Of a DNA stretch of 64,000 nucleotides, positions 24,078 through 31,795 are shown piece by piece; position 1 is the stretch's first letter, and every line of letters starts with the position of its first letter. The translations under genes were made by a program, and so were the position numbers. This DNA is from Lentzea terrae. GTDB lineage: Bacteria; Actinomycetota; Actinomycetes; Mycobacteriales; Pseudonocardiaceae. Below the pieces are notes generated by a model that saw only the letters and a program-made list of their open reading frames with translations, was not told the origin of the DNA and ran no database searches. The DNA lies in assembly GCF_003265345.1 (NCBI RefSeq), contig NZ_QFWW01000024.1:245541-309540 (forward strand). The letters run 5' to 3'.

Positions 24078-25327
24078 GGTACGCGCTCGTCCTGCTGCTC
24101 CTTCTGCTGTCCCCGGCGCCTGCCAGAGCTGCCGACATCGGTGGCTTCACGTTGTCCTCCCGCGCCGCGCCGGTTTCCGTGCTGCTGCACACCGATCTGC
24201 TCCCGGTGCCCGCGGAGCCGCAGGGCGAGGTGCACCTGTCGTACACGCAGACCGAGCTGGGTTCCGGTCCGATCGGCCGCTCGCTGGCGAGCTCGCTGTG
24301 GCCGGGCGCGGCCGTGGGCACCGGTCTGCCGCAGCTGCTCGGGTTCGCGTATCCGGTGCAGGCCAACGCCGCGCACCCCGGCGGCCCGGCGGACGAGTCG
24401 AAGTCGGGCATGCGAGCCACGGCCGGCGCCGCGAAAGCCGAGTCGTACGCGGGCGCGAAGCAGGAGGTGCCGTTCCTGCTCACCGCGGACGGGCTGTCGT
24501 CCACCAGTGTCAGCGCGGCTTCCGGTTCCGAGGCGCGTTCTTCCGCCGTGACGTCCGCGCAGACGATCTCCCTGCTCGCCGGGCTGGTCGTGATGTCCGG
24601 GGTGAAGTTCGAGTCCGTCGCGGTCAGCGACGGCAGCAAGGGGAGCGGCACGAGCACGTTCTCCGTCGCCGAGTTCACCGTGCTGGGCCAGAAGTTCCCG
24701 GTGAAGTCACCGGCCGCGCCGCCGGACGGTCTGCTGAAAGCCTTGGAACCACTGGGAATCACGCTGGCGTGGCCGACATCCGCGACGAAGGTCGAAGGCA
24801 CTGGCGCCACGTCCTCCAGCCGGGGCCTGACGTTGACGGTGGACGTGCTGGCGTTGCGGAACAAGCTCGGTCTCGGCGGAATCCTGGACGGCGTCGTCGC
24901 ACCGCTGCTGCCCAAGGAACTGGTGCCGCTGCTGAACCCGCTGCGCAAGATGGTGGTGATCGTCGGCGACACCGAGGCGGTCGCAAACGCTTCCGCTTCC
25001 GTGCCGTTGACCCCACCGGACGCGCCCGCGCCCCAGGTCCCTCTCGTCCCTCCGCCGCCTGACGCCGGCGGCTCGGCTCCGTCGCCCGGCACGCCGCCGG
25101 TCGCCGGGGTGGTGCCGCCCAAGACGGTGACCCCCGTGGCGTCCGCCCGCGCGAAACCGCGCTCGTTGCTGGACTTCCCCGGCGTACCCGCACTGCTGGT
25201 CCTCGCGGGGCTCGGGGTGGCTGGTGCCGCGGCGTTCGGCATGAAGTCGTTCGGCACGTTCCTGCTCGGCGGCGCTCCCTGTCCGTCCGGACACCCGACC
25301 GGTGTCCCCGACCTCCGCAACGGGTGA
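24074..25327 (+). CDS. Secreted, C-terminally anchored protein of unknown function in the importer operon
   Basis: The 417-residue protein starts at ATG 24074 in an ATGA overlap with the LivF gene. It has a signal peptide (MRYALVLLLLLLSPAPARA) and a Ser/Ala/Gly-rich ectodomain of beta-like character (about 20-300). A Pro/Ala-rich linker (PPDAPAPQVPLVPPPPD) and a terminal membrane helix (VPALLVLAGLGVAGAAAFGM) follow. No enzyme motif is recognised. Strict coupling to the transporter genes suggests an accessory surface component, perhaps ligand capture or passage through the envelope; that is inference. Confidence 0.75.
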   Translation: MRYALVLLLLLLSPAPARAADIGGFTLSSRAAPVSVLLHTDLLPVPAEPQGEVHLSYTQTELGSGPIGRSLASSLWPGAAVGTGLPQLLGFAYPVQANAAHPGGPADESKSGMRATAGAAKAESYAGAKQEVPFLLTADGLSSTSVSAASGSEARSSAVTSAQTISLLAGLVVMSGVKFESVAVSDGSKGSGTSTFSVAEFTVLGQKFPVKSPAAPPDGLLKALEPLGITLAWPTSATKVEGTGATSSSRGLTLTVDVLALRNKLGLGGILDGVVAPLLPKELVPLLNPLRKMVVIVGDTEAVANASASVPLTPPDAPAPQVPLVPPPPDAGGSAPSPGTPPVAGVVPPKTVTPVASARAKPRSLLDFPGVPALLVLAGLGVAGAAAFGMKSFGTFLLGGAPCPSGHPTGVPDLRNG

Positions 25328-25331
25328 ACCC

Positions 25332-25652
25332 ATGACCATGCAGGACCGGCGCCGCGCCAGAATGCGCAGCGGGCTCGGGCTCGTCGGCACGATGCTGATG
25401 ACCGCGGGGATCGCGGCGATCCTCTTCGCCTGGTGGGGCGTCGCGCACACCGGGTACGTGTGGGAGCAGATCCCGTACGTCGTTTCGGGCGGAATCCTCG
25501 GGGTCGGGCTGATCGCCGTCGGTGGGTTCCTCTACTTCGGATCGTGGCTGACCAAGCTCGTGGAGGAGCAGCGGCAGACCACGTACGCGCTGTTGCAACT
25601 GCTGGACGAGCGCAGCGCAGAACGGGAGATCGATTCCACGCTCAGGCTCTGA
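25332..25652 (+). CDS. Small two-helix membrane protein of the importer operon
   Basis: The 106-residue protein starts at ATG 25332, four bases after the previous stop. It contains two transmembrane helices (GLGLVGTMLMTAGIAAILFAW and IPYVVSGGILGVGLIAVGGFL). A charged, coiled-coil-like C-terminus (LVEEQRQTTYALLQLLDERSAEREI) probably lies in the cytosol. No family is recognised. As the last gene of the operon it may help assemble or anchor the transporter. Confidence 0.75.
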   Translation: MTMQDRRRARMRSGLGLVGTMLMTAGIAAILFAWWGVAHTGYVWEQIPYVVSGGILGVGLIAVGGFLYFGSWLTKLVEEQRQTTYALLQLLDERSAEREIDSTLRL

Positions 25653-25679
25653 CCACCGGTCTGTTCACACCCTTGAACC

Positions 25680-25695
25680 AGTGGTTTAGACCAGT
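25680..25695. promoter_or_regulatory. DasR dre-like site upstream of the chitinase gene
   Basis: AGTGGTTTAGACCAGT matches the 16-bp dre consensus (A-C/G-TGGTCTAGACCA-G/C-T) with one internal change and conserved half-sites. It ends 44 bp before the chitinase start. DasR, a GntR regulator responsive to glucosamine phosphates, controls chitinolytic genes through such sites in actinomycetes. Confidence 0.75.
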
Positions 25696-25739
25696 TAACG
25701 TGCTCCCCATCACGTTCCCCCTGCACGTGAAGGAGCACC

Positions 25740-27068
25740 ATGAAGAGGTTCCGCTGGCAAGTCCTGACCATCGGGCTGGCGATGGCCACCGTGGTAGGAG
25801 GCGTGCTGGCCGCTCCCGCGAGCGGCGCGGCCGGCGTGACGGCGACGTTCACCAAGACTTCGGCCTGGGACAGCGGTTACGAGGCCAAGTACACGATCTC
25901 CAACGGCGGTGCGAGCGCGCTCTCGTCGTGGACGGTCGAGTTCACCCTCCCGAGCGGGCAGTCGATCGCCTCGCTCTGGGACGGCAGCTACACCGCGAGC
26001 GGCCAGACCATCACGGTGAAGAACACCTGGAACGGCAACGTGCCCGTCGGTGGTTCGGCGAGCTTCGGCTTCACCGTGCGCGGTTCTGGCGGAAACCCGG
26101 CCAACTGCAAGGTCAACGGCGGATCGTGTGACGGCGGCACCCAGCCGACCACGACCACGACCACCACGACCACCACGTCGAACCCGCCGTTGCCCGGCAC
26201 CGGACGGGGCGCGCCCTACCTGTACCTCGGCTGGGGCGAGCCGCAGAGCGCCACCCAGGTCATGAGCTCGACCGGCGTCAAGTGGTTCACCCTCGCGTTC
26301 GTCCTGTCCGGCGGCGGTTGCTCGCCGGCGTGGGACAGCAGCCGCCCGCTCACCGGCGGTGTCGACCAGCAGACGATCAACGCGATCCGCGGCGCCGGCG
26401 GGGACATCGTGCCGTCGTTCGGTGGCTGGAGCGGCAACAAGCTCGGGCCGAACTGCTCGACGCCCGAAGCGCTGGCCGGGGCGTACCAGCAGGTGATCAA
26501 CGCTTACGGGCTGAAGGCGATCGACATCGACATCGAGAACTCCGACGAGTTCGAGAACACGACGGTCCAGGACCGGATCATCACCGCGCTGAAGATCGTC
26601 AAGCAGAACAACCCCGGCATCCAGACGATCGTCACGTTCGGCACCGGCACGACCGGCCCGAACTTCTACGGTGCCCGGCTGATCGACCAGGCCAAGGCGC
26701 TGAACGCGAACATCGACGTCTTCACGATCATGCCGTTCGACTTCGGCAGCTCCAACATCCGCACCGACACCATCGGCGCGGCCACCGGCCTGAAGAACAA
26801 GCTCAAGTCGACCTTCGGCTGGAGTGACGCCGAGGCGTTCAAGCACGTCGGCATCTCCGGCATGAACGGGCTGTCCGACCAGCGCGAGCTGACCACCGTC
26901 GACGACTGGACGGCCATCCGCGACTGGTCCAAGGCGAACGGGCTGGCGCGCCTCGCGTTCTGGTCGGTGAACCGCGACCGCGGCGGCTGCGACGGGCAGG
27001 TGGCAGCGAACTGTTCCGGCATCCAGCAGGCCGACCTCGCGTTCACCAAAGTCACCGCGGGTTTCTGA
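25740..27068 (+). CDS. Secreted GH18 chitinase with CBM2 domain
   Basis: The 442-residue protein has a Sec signal (MKRFRWQVLTIGLAMATVVGGVLAAPASG). A CBM2-type domain (about 32-125, TATFTKTSAWDSGYEAKYTISNGG to NCKVNGGSC), a Thr-rich linker (about 131-148) and a GH18 barrel (about 150-442) follow. The catalytic DxDxE-type motif is AIDIDIEN with the acid at E266; later barrel strands VFTIMPFDFG and FKHVGISGMNG are intact. It would bind and cleave chitin outside the cell, probably as a single-domain endo/exo-chitinase. A GAAGGAG ribosome site precedes ATG, and a dre site suggests DasR control. Confidence 0.92.
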   Translation: MKRFRWQVLTIGLAMATVVGGVLAAPASGAAGVTATFTKTSAWDSGYEAKYTISNGGASALSSWTVEFTLPSGQSIASLWDGSYTASGQTITVKNTWNGNVPVGGSASFGFTVRGSGGNPANCKVNGGSCDGGTQPTTTTTTTTTTSNPPLPGTGRGAPYLYLGWGEPQSATQVMSSTGVKWFTLAFVLSGGGCSPAWDSSRPLTGGVDQQTINAIRGAGGDIVPSFGGWSGNKLGPNCSTPEALAGAYQQVINAYGLKAIDIDIENSDEFENTTVQDRIITALKIVKQNNPGIQTIVTFGTGTTGPNFYGARLIDQAKALNANIDVFTIMPFDFGSSNIRTDTIGAATGLKNKLKSTFGWSDAEAFKHVGISGMNGLSDQRELTTVDDWTAIRDWSKANGLARLAFWSVNRDRGGCDGQVAANCSGIQQADLAFTKVTAGF

Positions 27069-27077
27069 GCGACTACG

Positions 27078-27114
27078 AGCCGTCAGCGCCATTTAATCGG
27101 TGGCGCTGGCGGCT
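27078..27114 (+). terminator. Terminator after the chitinase gene
   Basis: Arms AGCCGTCAGCGCCA (27078-27091) and TGGCGCTGGCGGCT (27101-27114) pair over 14 bp with one wobble around a 9-base loop. They are followed by TAACCTTGT. The hairpin begins 10 bp after the chitinase stop. Confidence 0.7.
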
Positions 27115-27222
27115 TAACCTTGTCCCATGCGTCGACGACATTGATCTTCAACTGATCTGACCCGAACCGCGACGGCGTGGGCGTGGTGTTCGCACCTCAT
27201 CCCGATCTACGCGCTGTACGCG

Positions 27223-28242
27223 TTGCTCTTCGCCGACAGCGGGCTGTCGGACAGCCAGATCACGGTGCTGCTCGCCATCTGGTCGACCACCGCCGTGGTC
27301 GCGGAGGTGCCGTCCGGTGCCCTCGCGGACCGGTTCTCCCGGCGCGGCTGCCTCGTGGCGTCCGGTGTGCTGCAGGCCGCCGGGTACACGTCCTGGGTGC
27401 TCTTCCCGTCGTTCTACGGCTTCGCAGCGGGTTTCGTGCTGTGGGGACTTGGCGGCGCGCTGGAGTCGGGTGCGTTCGAGGCGCTGGTCTACGACGCCTT
27501 GGCGGCCAACGGGGACGAGGACCAGTACGTCCGGTTGAACGCGCGCGTCGACGCCATCGAGCTGATCGCGCAGGTGCCGGTGGCGCTGGTGGCCACGGTG
27601 CTGTTCTCGCTGGGCGGCTACCAGCTCACGGGCTGGGTGAGCGTCGCGATGTGCCTGATGTCGTCGGTGATCGCGTTGCGTTTCCCGGAACCTGCACGTG
27701 ACTCCGCTGAGCAGCACACCGGTTACTTCCGGACGTTGCTGACCGGTCTGCGCGAAGCCGTGCCGATCAAGAGCGCGGTGATCGCGGTGGCGCTGGTGTA
27801 CGCGATCGACGCCTTCGAGGAGTACTTCACCTTGATGGCGCAGGACTGGGGCGTGCCGACGCTGTGGGTGCCGCTGGCGACGACAGGGCTGCCGTTGCTC
27901 GGTGCTGCTGGCGCCTCGCTGGCGGGCCGGTTGCCGTTCCGCGGCTGGGTGCTGTTCGCGGCGGGTCTGGTGCTGATCGCGGCTGCTCTGCTGGCCGTTC
28001 CACCGGCTCTCGTCCTCGTGGGACTGTATTACGGGCTCTACCGGTTCGTGCTGGTGCACGTGGAAACCGCGTTGCAGCACCGGATCGACGCCGACACCGA
28101 GGCCCGTGCCACGGTCACGTCGGTCGCGGCGATCCTGTCGGAGCTGGTGGCGTTCGGGATCTACGGTGCCTGGGTGCTCGGTGGTGCGGTGGGAGTCGGT
28201 GTGCTGGTGCTGGTGATCGCGGTGGCGATCTGGCGCAACTGA
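27223..28242 (+). CDS. MFS transporter with abnormal N-terminus
   Basis: From TTG 27223 the frame gives 339 residues with about ten membrane helices and the MFS loop motif GALADRFSRRG. The protein-like frame clearly continues upstream (AWAWCSHLIPIYALYALLFADSG, from 27145), but no ATG, GTG or TTG occurs there. A TGA at 27142-27144 separates it from an in-phase ATG at 27127. TTG 27223 would delete most of the first helix. Either a non-standard start (for example CTG 27157) is used, or the gene is damaged. Its 3' end overlaps the convergent LLM frame by 82 bp. Confidence 0.65.
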   Translation: MLFADSGLSDSQITVLLAIWSTTAVVAEVPSGALADRFSRRGCLVASGVLQAAGYTSWVLFPSFYGFAAGFVLWGLGGALESGAFEALVYDALAANGDEDQYVRLNARVDAIELIAQVPVALVATVLFSLGGYQLTGWVSVAMCLMSSVIALRFPEPARDSAEQHTGYFRTLLTGLREAVPIKSAVIAVALVYAIDAFEEYFTLMAQDWGVPTLWVPLATTGLPLLGAAGASLAGRLPFRGWVLFAAGLVLIAAALLAVPPALVLVGLYYGLYRFVLVHVETALQHRIDADTEARATVTSVAAILSELVAFGIYGAWVLGGAVGVGVLVLVIAVAIWRN

Positions 28243-28844
28243 GCCGGAGGCACGAGCAGGCGGTCGGGTTCGAGCCGCAGCCCGGTCTCCACTTCCTTCG
28301 CCAGCACGCCGAGCCGCGGGTTCTCGGCCTGGTCGCGGTACCGGGCGACGTGCTCGGTCTGGTCGGCGAACACGAACAGCCCGTCGTTGTTCCGCGCGGC
28401 GAGGTCGGCGATCTCGGGGGAGCGGGTGCAGGCGTGCCAGAGGTAGGGCCTGTTGGGCCACAACGCTTTCAGCGTCTCGTAGTGCTCGATCGTCAGCGGC
28501 ACGCCGTACTCGATCTCCTTGCCGAACCAGCCGAACACCTTCGCGGTGTTGCCCCTGCCGAGCACCAGGTCGGTCCTGCCGGGCGCGAGGAGGTCCAGGG
28601 TCGCGTACTCGGCGGCCAGCCGGCGCGGGTCGTTCGTGGTGATCAGGGTGGTGGCGGTGGAGAGCTTCAGGGTGGTCTTCGCGGCGATGTGGGCGAGCAG
28701 GGTGGCCGGGCAGGACGAGTTGTAGGGCGGGTTGTGGTGCTCACCCACCGCGAAGACGTCGAGGCCGGCTTCGTCGGCCTGGATCGCCAGGTCGACGATC
28801 TCGGCCGGTTCGAGGTCGCCCGCGGTGAACACGCCGATCTGCAC
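28161..28844 (-). CDS. LLM-class flavin-dependent oxidoreductase, apparently truncated
   Basis: From GTG 28844 the frame encodes 227 residues. The bacterial-luciferase-like barrel is evident (IGVFTAGDLEPAEIVDLAIQADEAGLDVFAVGEHHNPP, and RTDLVLGRGNTAKVFGWFGKE). Family members usually have 300-360 residues, and here the middle and end are short. The last about 28 codons lie antisense to the MFS gene and read a low-complexity Ser/Thr/Pro tail, so the real C-terminus seems lost. It starts four bases after the upstream MFS stop, as the end of an NmrA-MFS-LLM operon. It may be a decaying gene. Confidence 0.6.
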   Translation of the reverse strand: MQIGVFTAGDLEPAEIVDLAIQADEAGLDVFAVGEHHNPPYNSSCPATLLAHIAAKTTLKLSTATTLITTNDPRRLAAEYATLDLLAPGRTDLVLGRGNTAKVFGWFGKEIEYGVPLTIEHYETLKALWPNRPYLWHACTRSPEIADLAARNNDGLFVFADQTEHVARYRDQAENPRLGVLAKEVETGLRLEPDRLLVPPAQLRQIATAITSTSTPTPTAPPSTQAP

Positions 28845-28848
28845 GACT

Positions 28849-29964
28849 TCAGTGTGCTCGGCTGAGCCGCAACGTCCACAGGCAGCCCGCCGCGGCCAGC
28901 GCACCGCCGGTGGCCAGGGCCATCGGGATGTCCTCCGCGTTCGCGACGAGACCGAGCAGGATCGGTCCGCCGCCGAGCCCGACGTCGATGAACGCGCTGG
29001 CGGTGCCGGACGCGGCGCCGCGCTGGTGCGGTTCGGCCGTGGCGAAGATGGCCGCGAAGAACGCCGGCGTGCTGAACGTGACGCCGGCGCCGATCACGAT
29101 GCTGCCCAGGACGAGCGTGTTCGGCGTGGCGGTGAGGACCATCCCGGTCGCGATGATCGCGAGTGCGATCGCCCCCAGCTTGAGGGGCGGCACGCGGTCC
29201 GGGACCTTGGCGAACACCGCGCGGAACGTGACGACCGTGGCGCCGTAGAGGAACAACGGCAGGCTGGTGTTCTCGAAGCCGCTTTGCTGTGCGCGCAACG
29301 CGGAGAAGGCCATGAACCCGCCGGCGGCCACGAGCGCCGCGCACAACCCGATGCTCGGTGGAATCGCGGGCCGGTGGATCAACGCCGTGCGCGCGGCCGG
29401 AGCGGGTGTGCTGGTTTCGCCGAGGAACAGCACGGTCGCGGCGCTCGCCAGGCAGAGCGCGGCGGCGGTGAGCCAGGCGAGGGGGAACGACTGCTGTGCC
29501 AGCACTTCGCCGAGCGGCGGGCCCGCGGCGAGACCGAGGTAGAGGCTGAGGGAGTTGAGGCTGAGGGCTTCGCCGAGGCGGTCCGGCGGGGCGACGTCGA
29601 CCAGGGCGGCGAACGCGGCGACGAAGAACGCCGCTTCGCCGACGCCCAGCAGCAGTCGCAGGGCGATGATCGTGGGCAGGTCGGTGGCGAGCGCGGTCAG
29701 CGCGAGGCTGGTGGCGGCCAGTGCGGTGCCGCCGAGCAGGAGTGGTCTTCTGCCGACGCGGTCGGTGAGGCGTCCGGCGAACGGCCGCAGCAGGAGCGCC
29801 GAGATGGCGAACGCGCCGAACGCGAGACCCGCCGCGGCCTTCGAGCTGTGCAGCGGGCCGGTCACGTAGAGGGGCAGGGCGTAGACCGCGATGCCCATCG
29901 CGGTGAAGTAGCCCAGGTCAGCGGCGGTGAGCAGGGCGAAGCGCGGAGTCAGCAGACGCGCCAT
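28849..29964 (-). CDS. MFS transporter
   Basis: The 371-residue protein has about twelve hydrophobic segments, the first-loop motif GRLTDRVGRRPLLLGG (about 62-77) and the LGEALSLNSLSLYLGLAAGPPLG segment after helix 4. It is probably a proton-driven exporter of a small molecule, since sugar-porter signatures are lacking. It is short but appears complete. It sits in an operon between an NmrA-like NAD(P)-binding gene (14 bp upstream) and an LLM oxidoreductase frame (4 bp downstream). The substrate is unknown. Confidence 0.88.
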   Translation of the reverse strand: MARLLTPRFALLTAADLGYFTAMGIAVYALPLYVTGPLHSSKAAAGLAFGAFAISALLLRPFAGRLTDRVGRRPLLLGGTALAATSLALTALATDLPTIIALRLLLGVGEAAFFVAAFAALVDVAPPDRLGEALSLNSLSLYLGLAAGPPLGEVLAQQSFPLAWLTAAALCLASAATVLFLGETSTPAPAARTALIHRPAIPPSIGLCAALVAAGGFMAFSALRAQQSGFENTSLPLFLYGATVVTFRAVFAKVPDRVPPLKLGAIALAIIATGMVLTATPNTLVLGSIVIGAGVTFSTPAFFAAIFATAEPHQRGAASGTASAFIDVGLGGGPILLGLVANAEDIPMALATGGALAAAGCLWTLRLSRAH

Positions 29965-29978
29965 CGCAACAGGGTGCG

Positions 29979-30776
29979 CTAGACGACGCCGTTCCGCACC
30001 TCAGACACGAACGCCGCGAAGGAACGCAGGCCGGGATGCAGCGCACGCAGGGCCTCGATGTCGGCGGCCGGCTCCGCAGGATGGTCGAACACCTTGCGCA
30101 GTTCCGGATAGTCCACTTGGAACCGCTCGTACGGCACGCCGATCAGCTCGGCCATCTCCACCGGTGTCAGGACATCGCCCGCCAGGGACAGCGACGAGCC
30201 GATGAACCGGGCGGGATCGGCGAAGACCCTGGCGGCGATGGCGCCGATGTCGTCCACCGCGATCAGGTGGTAGGGCACCGAGGGATTCAGCAGATGGGTC
30301 AGTCGCGTCAGGCCAGGGGTGTAGAGGCCGTCCATGAACGTCGTCGGCCGCAGCACGGTCGTGGGCAGGCCGAGGTCCTCGATGTGCCGCTCGACCTCCC
30401 ACTTGCTGTCGAACGACGCGACGCCGGTCTGCGACGTCGCGGCCACCAACGAGGCGTACACGAGGTGCGAGACACCTGCGGCCTGCGCCGCGTCGGCGAC
30501 GTTGCGGCCCCATCTGGTTTCCACGGCGGGGGAGTAGCCCTGCGGCGAGCGCGGGTCGTGCGGCGCGGGCTGCACGCTGAACACCGCGTCAGCGCCGGAG
30601 AACGCACGGATCAGCGAGTCGGGTGAGGCCTGGTCGGCCACGACCACCGAGGTCCCGGGAACATCGGCCGCCGGGTCGCGGGTCACCGCCCGGACGTCCC
30701 ATCCCGCCGCGACGAGGTGCCGCGCCACCGCGCCACCCTGCTTGCCGGTCGCTCCGGTCACCACCGCTGTCTTCAC
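29979..30776 (-). CDS. NmrA-family NAD(P)-binding protein
   Basis: The 265-residue protein begins with the Rossmann motif VTGATGKQGGAVARHL (about 5-20) and continues with RDPAADVPGTSVVVADQ, the NmrA/isoflavone-reductase-like atypical SDR pattern. The Tyr-x-x-x-Lys catalytic pair of classical SDRs is not evident. It is therefore either a redox sensor or a specialised reductase. It is the first gene of the operon with an MFS exporter and an LLM-type oxidoreductase. A TTCTGCAGAA palindrome (30794-30803) lies 18 bp upstream of its start and could be a control site. Confidence 0.85.
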   Translation of the reverse strand: MKTAVVTGATGKQGGAVARHLVAAGWDVRAVTRDPAADVPGTSVVVADQASPDSLIRAFSGADAVFSVQPAPHDPRSPQGYSPAVETRWGRNVADAAQAAGVSHLVYASLVAATSQTGVASFDSKWEVERHIEDLGLPTTVLRPTTFMDGLYTPGLTRLTHLLNPSVPYHLIAVDDIGAIAARVFADPARFIGSSLSLAGDVLTPVEMAELIGVPYERFQVDYPELRKVFDHPAEPAADIEALRALHPGLRSFAAFVSEVRNGVV

Positions 30777-30917
30777 TCTGCCCCCAGAAGGTTTTCTGCA
30801 GAACTATCACGAATCCGGGGGAAGTGCTGCCACCTGGCCGATTCCATCAGCGCCGGCGTAACGCCAGGATCTTCCGATCAGATCAAACTGCACAAGCCGG
30901 ACATCGCGGAGGCCGCC

Positions 30918-31787
30918 GTGCTAGTAGTCCAGATCTTCCTGCCACTGGCACTGGCCCTGGTCATGTTCGGCCTGGGTCTCACGCTCACCATCGCCGACTT
31001 CGCCAGGGTCGCGAAGTACCCGAAGGCCGCGGTCGTCGCCCTGGTCTGTCAGATCATCGTGTTGCCGGCCATCTGCCTGGGCCTGGTGCTCGCGTTCGGG
31101 CTGAAGGGCGTGCTGGCGGTCGGGATGATGTTGCTGGTGGCCTCGCCGGGCGGGACGTCGGCGAACCTCTTCAGCCACCTGGCGGGCGGCGACGTCGCGC
31201 TCAACATCACGCTCACGGCGATCAACTCGGTGCTCGCGGTGTTCACGTTGCCGGTCGTGGTGGGGCTGAGCATGGCGCACTTCATGGCCGACAGCGCCGA
31301 GGTCGGGTTGCAGCCGGCCAAGTTCGTGCAGGTGTTCGCGATCGTGCTGGTACCGGTGGCGATCGGGATGTGGGTGCGCCGGAAGTACGAGACCTGGGCG
31401 CTGAAGATGCAGCGGGCCGTGCGGATCGCTTCGGTGGTCGTGCTGGTGCTGGTGATCCTCGCGGCGATCGCCTCGGCGTTCCAGCAGCTCGTCGACAACA
31501 TCGGCACGCTCGGGCCGGTGGCGTTGCTGCTCAGCATCCTCAGCCTGCTGATCGGCTACTACGTGCCGAAGGCGTTCAAGGTGGGGGAGAAGGAGTCGAT
31601 CGCCAGCGCCATGGAGATCGGGATCCACAACGCCACGATCGCGATCACGTTGGCGTTGACCGTGTTGAACGACGAGACGATGGCGGTCCCGCCCGCGGTG
31701 TACGGGGTGCTGATGTACCTGCCGGCCGCGGTGGCGGCGCGGTTGTTGTCGCGGAATCAAAAGAGGTTGCGCACGCAGCTAGGTTGA
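30918..31787 (+). CDS. BASS-family (bile acid:sodium symporter-like) transporter
   Basis: The 289-residue membrane protein starts at GTG 30918 with GGAGG five bases upstream. It shows the BASS/ArsB-like core: VMFGLGLTLTIADFARV (helix 2), the crossover VASPGGTSANLFSHLAGGDVALNITLTAINS (about 75-105) and the second half EIGIHNATIAITLALTVL. These symporters import organic anions with sodium. The secreted esterase gene follows 8 bp downstream without its own ribosome site, so the two are probably co-translated; the pair could release and import a carboxylate. Confidence 0.9.
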   Translation: MLVVQIFLPLALALVMFGLGLTLTIADFARVAKYPKAAVVALVCQIIVLPAICLGLVLAFGLKGVLAVGMMLLVASPGGTSANLFSHLAGGDVALNITLTAINSVLAVFTLPVVVGLSMAHFMADSAEVGLQPAKFVQVFAIVLVPVAIGMWVRRKYETWALKMQRAVRIASVVVLVLVILAAIASAFQQLVDNIGTLGPVALLLSILSLLIGYYVPKAFKVGEKESIASAMEIGIHNATIAITLALTVLNDETMAVPPAVYGVLMYLPAAVAARLLSRNQKRLRTQLG

Positions 31788-31795
31788 TCGGTGAC

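Noticed and set aside
19420..25652. Assignment of the ABC importer to branched-chain amino acids
   Set aside because: Family membership does not fix the ligand. The KstR-like boxes and extra envelope genes point away from a standard amino-acid importer.
26150..26180. ACC/ACG repeat tract in the chitinase gene considered as a regulatory or phase-variable repeat
   Set aside because: It encodes the ordinary Thr-rich linker between CBM2 and GH18 domains, common in actinobacterial hydrolases.
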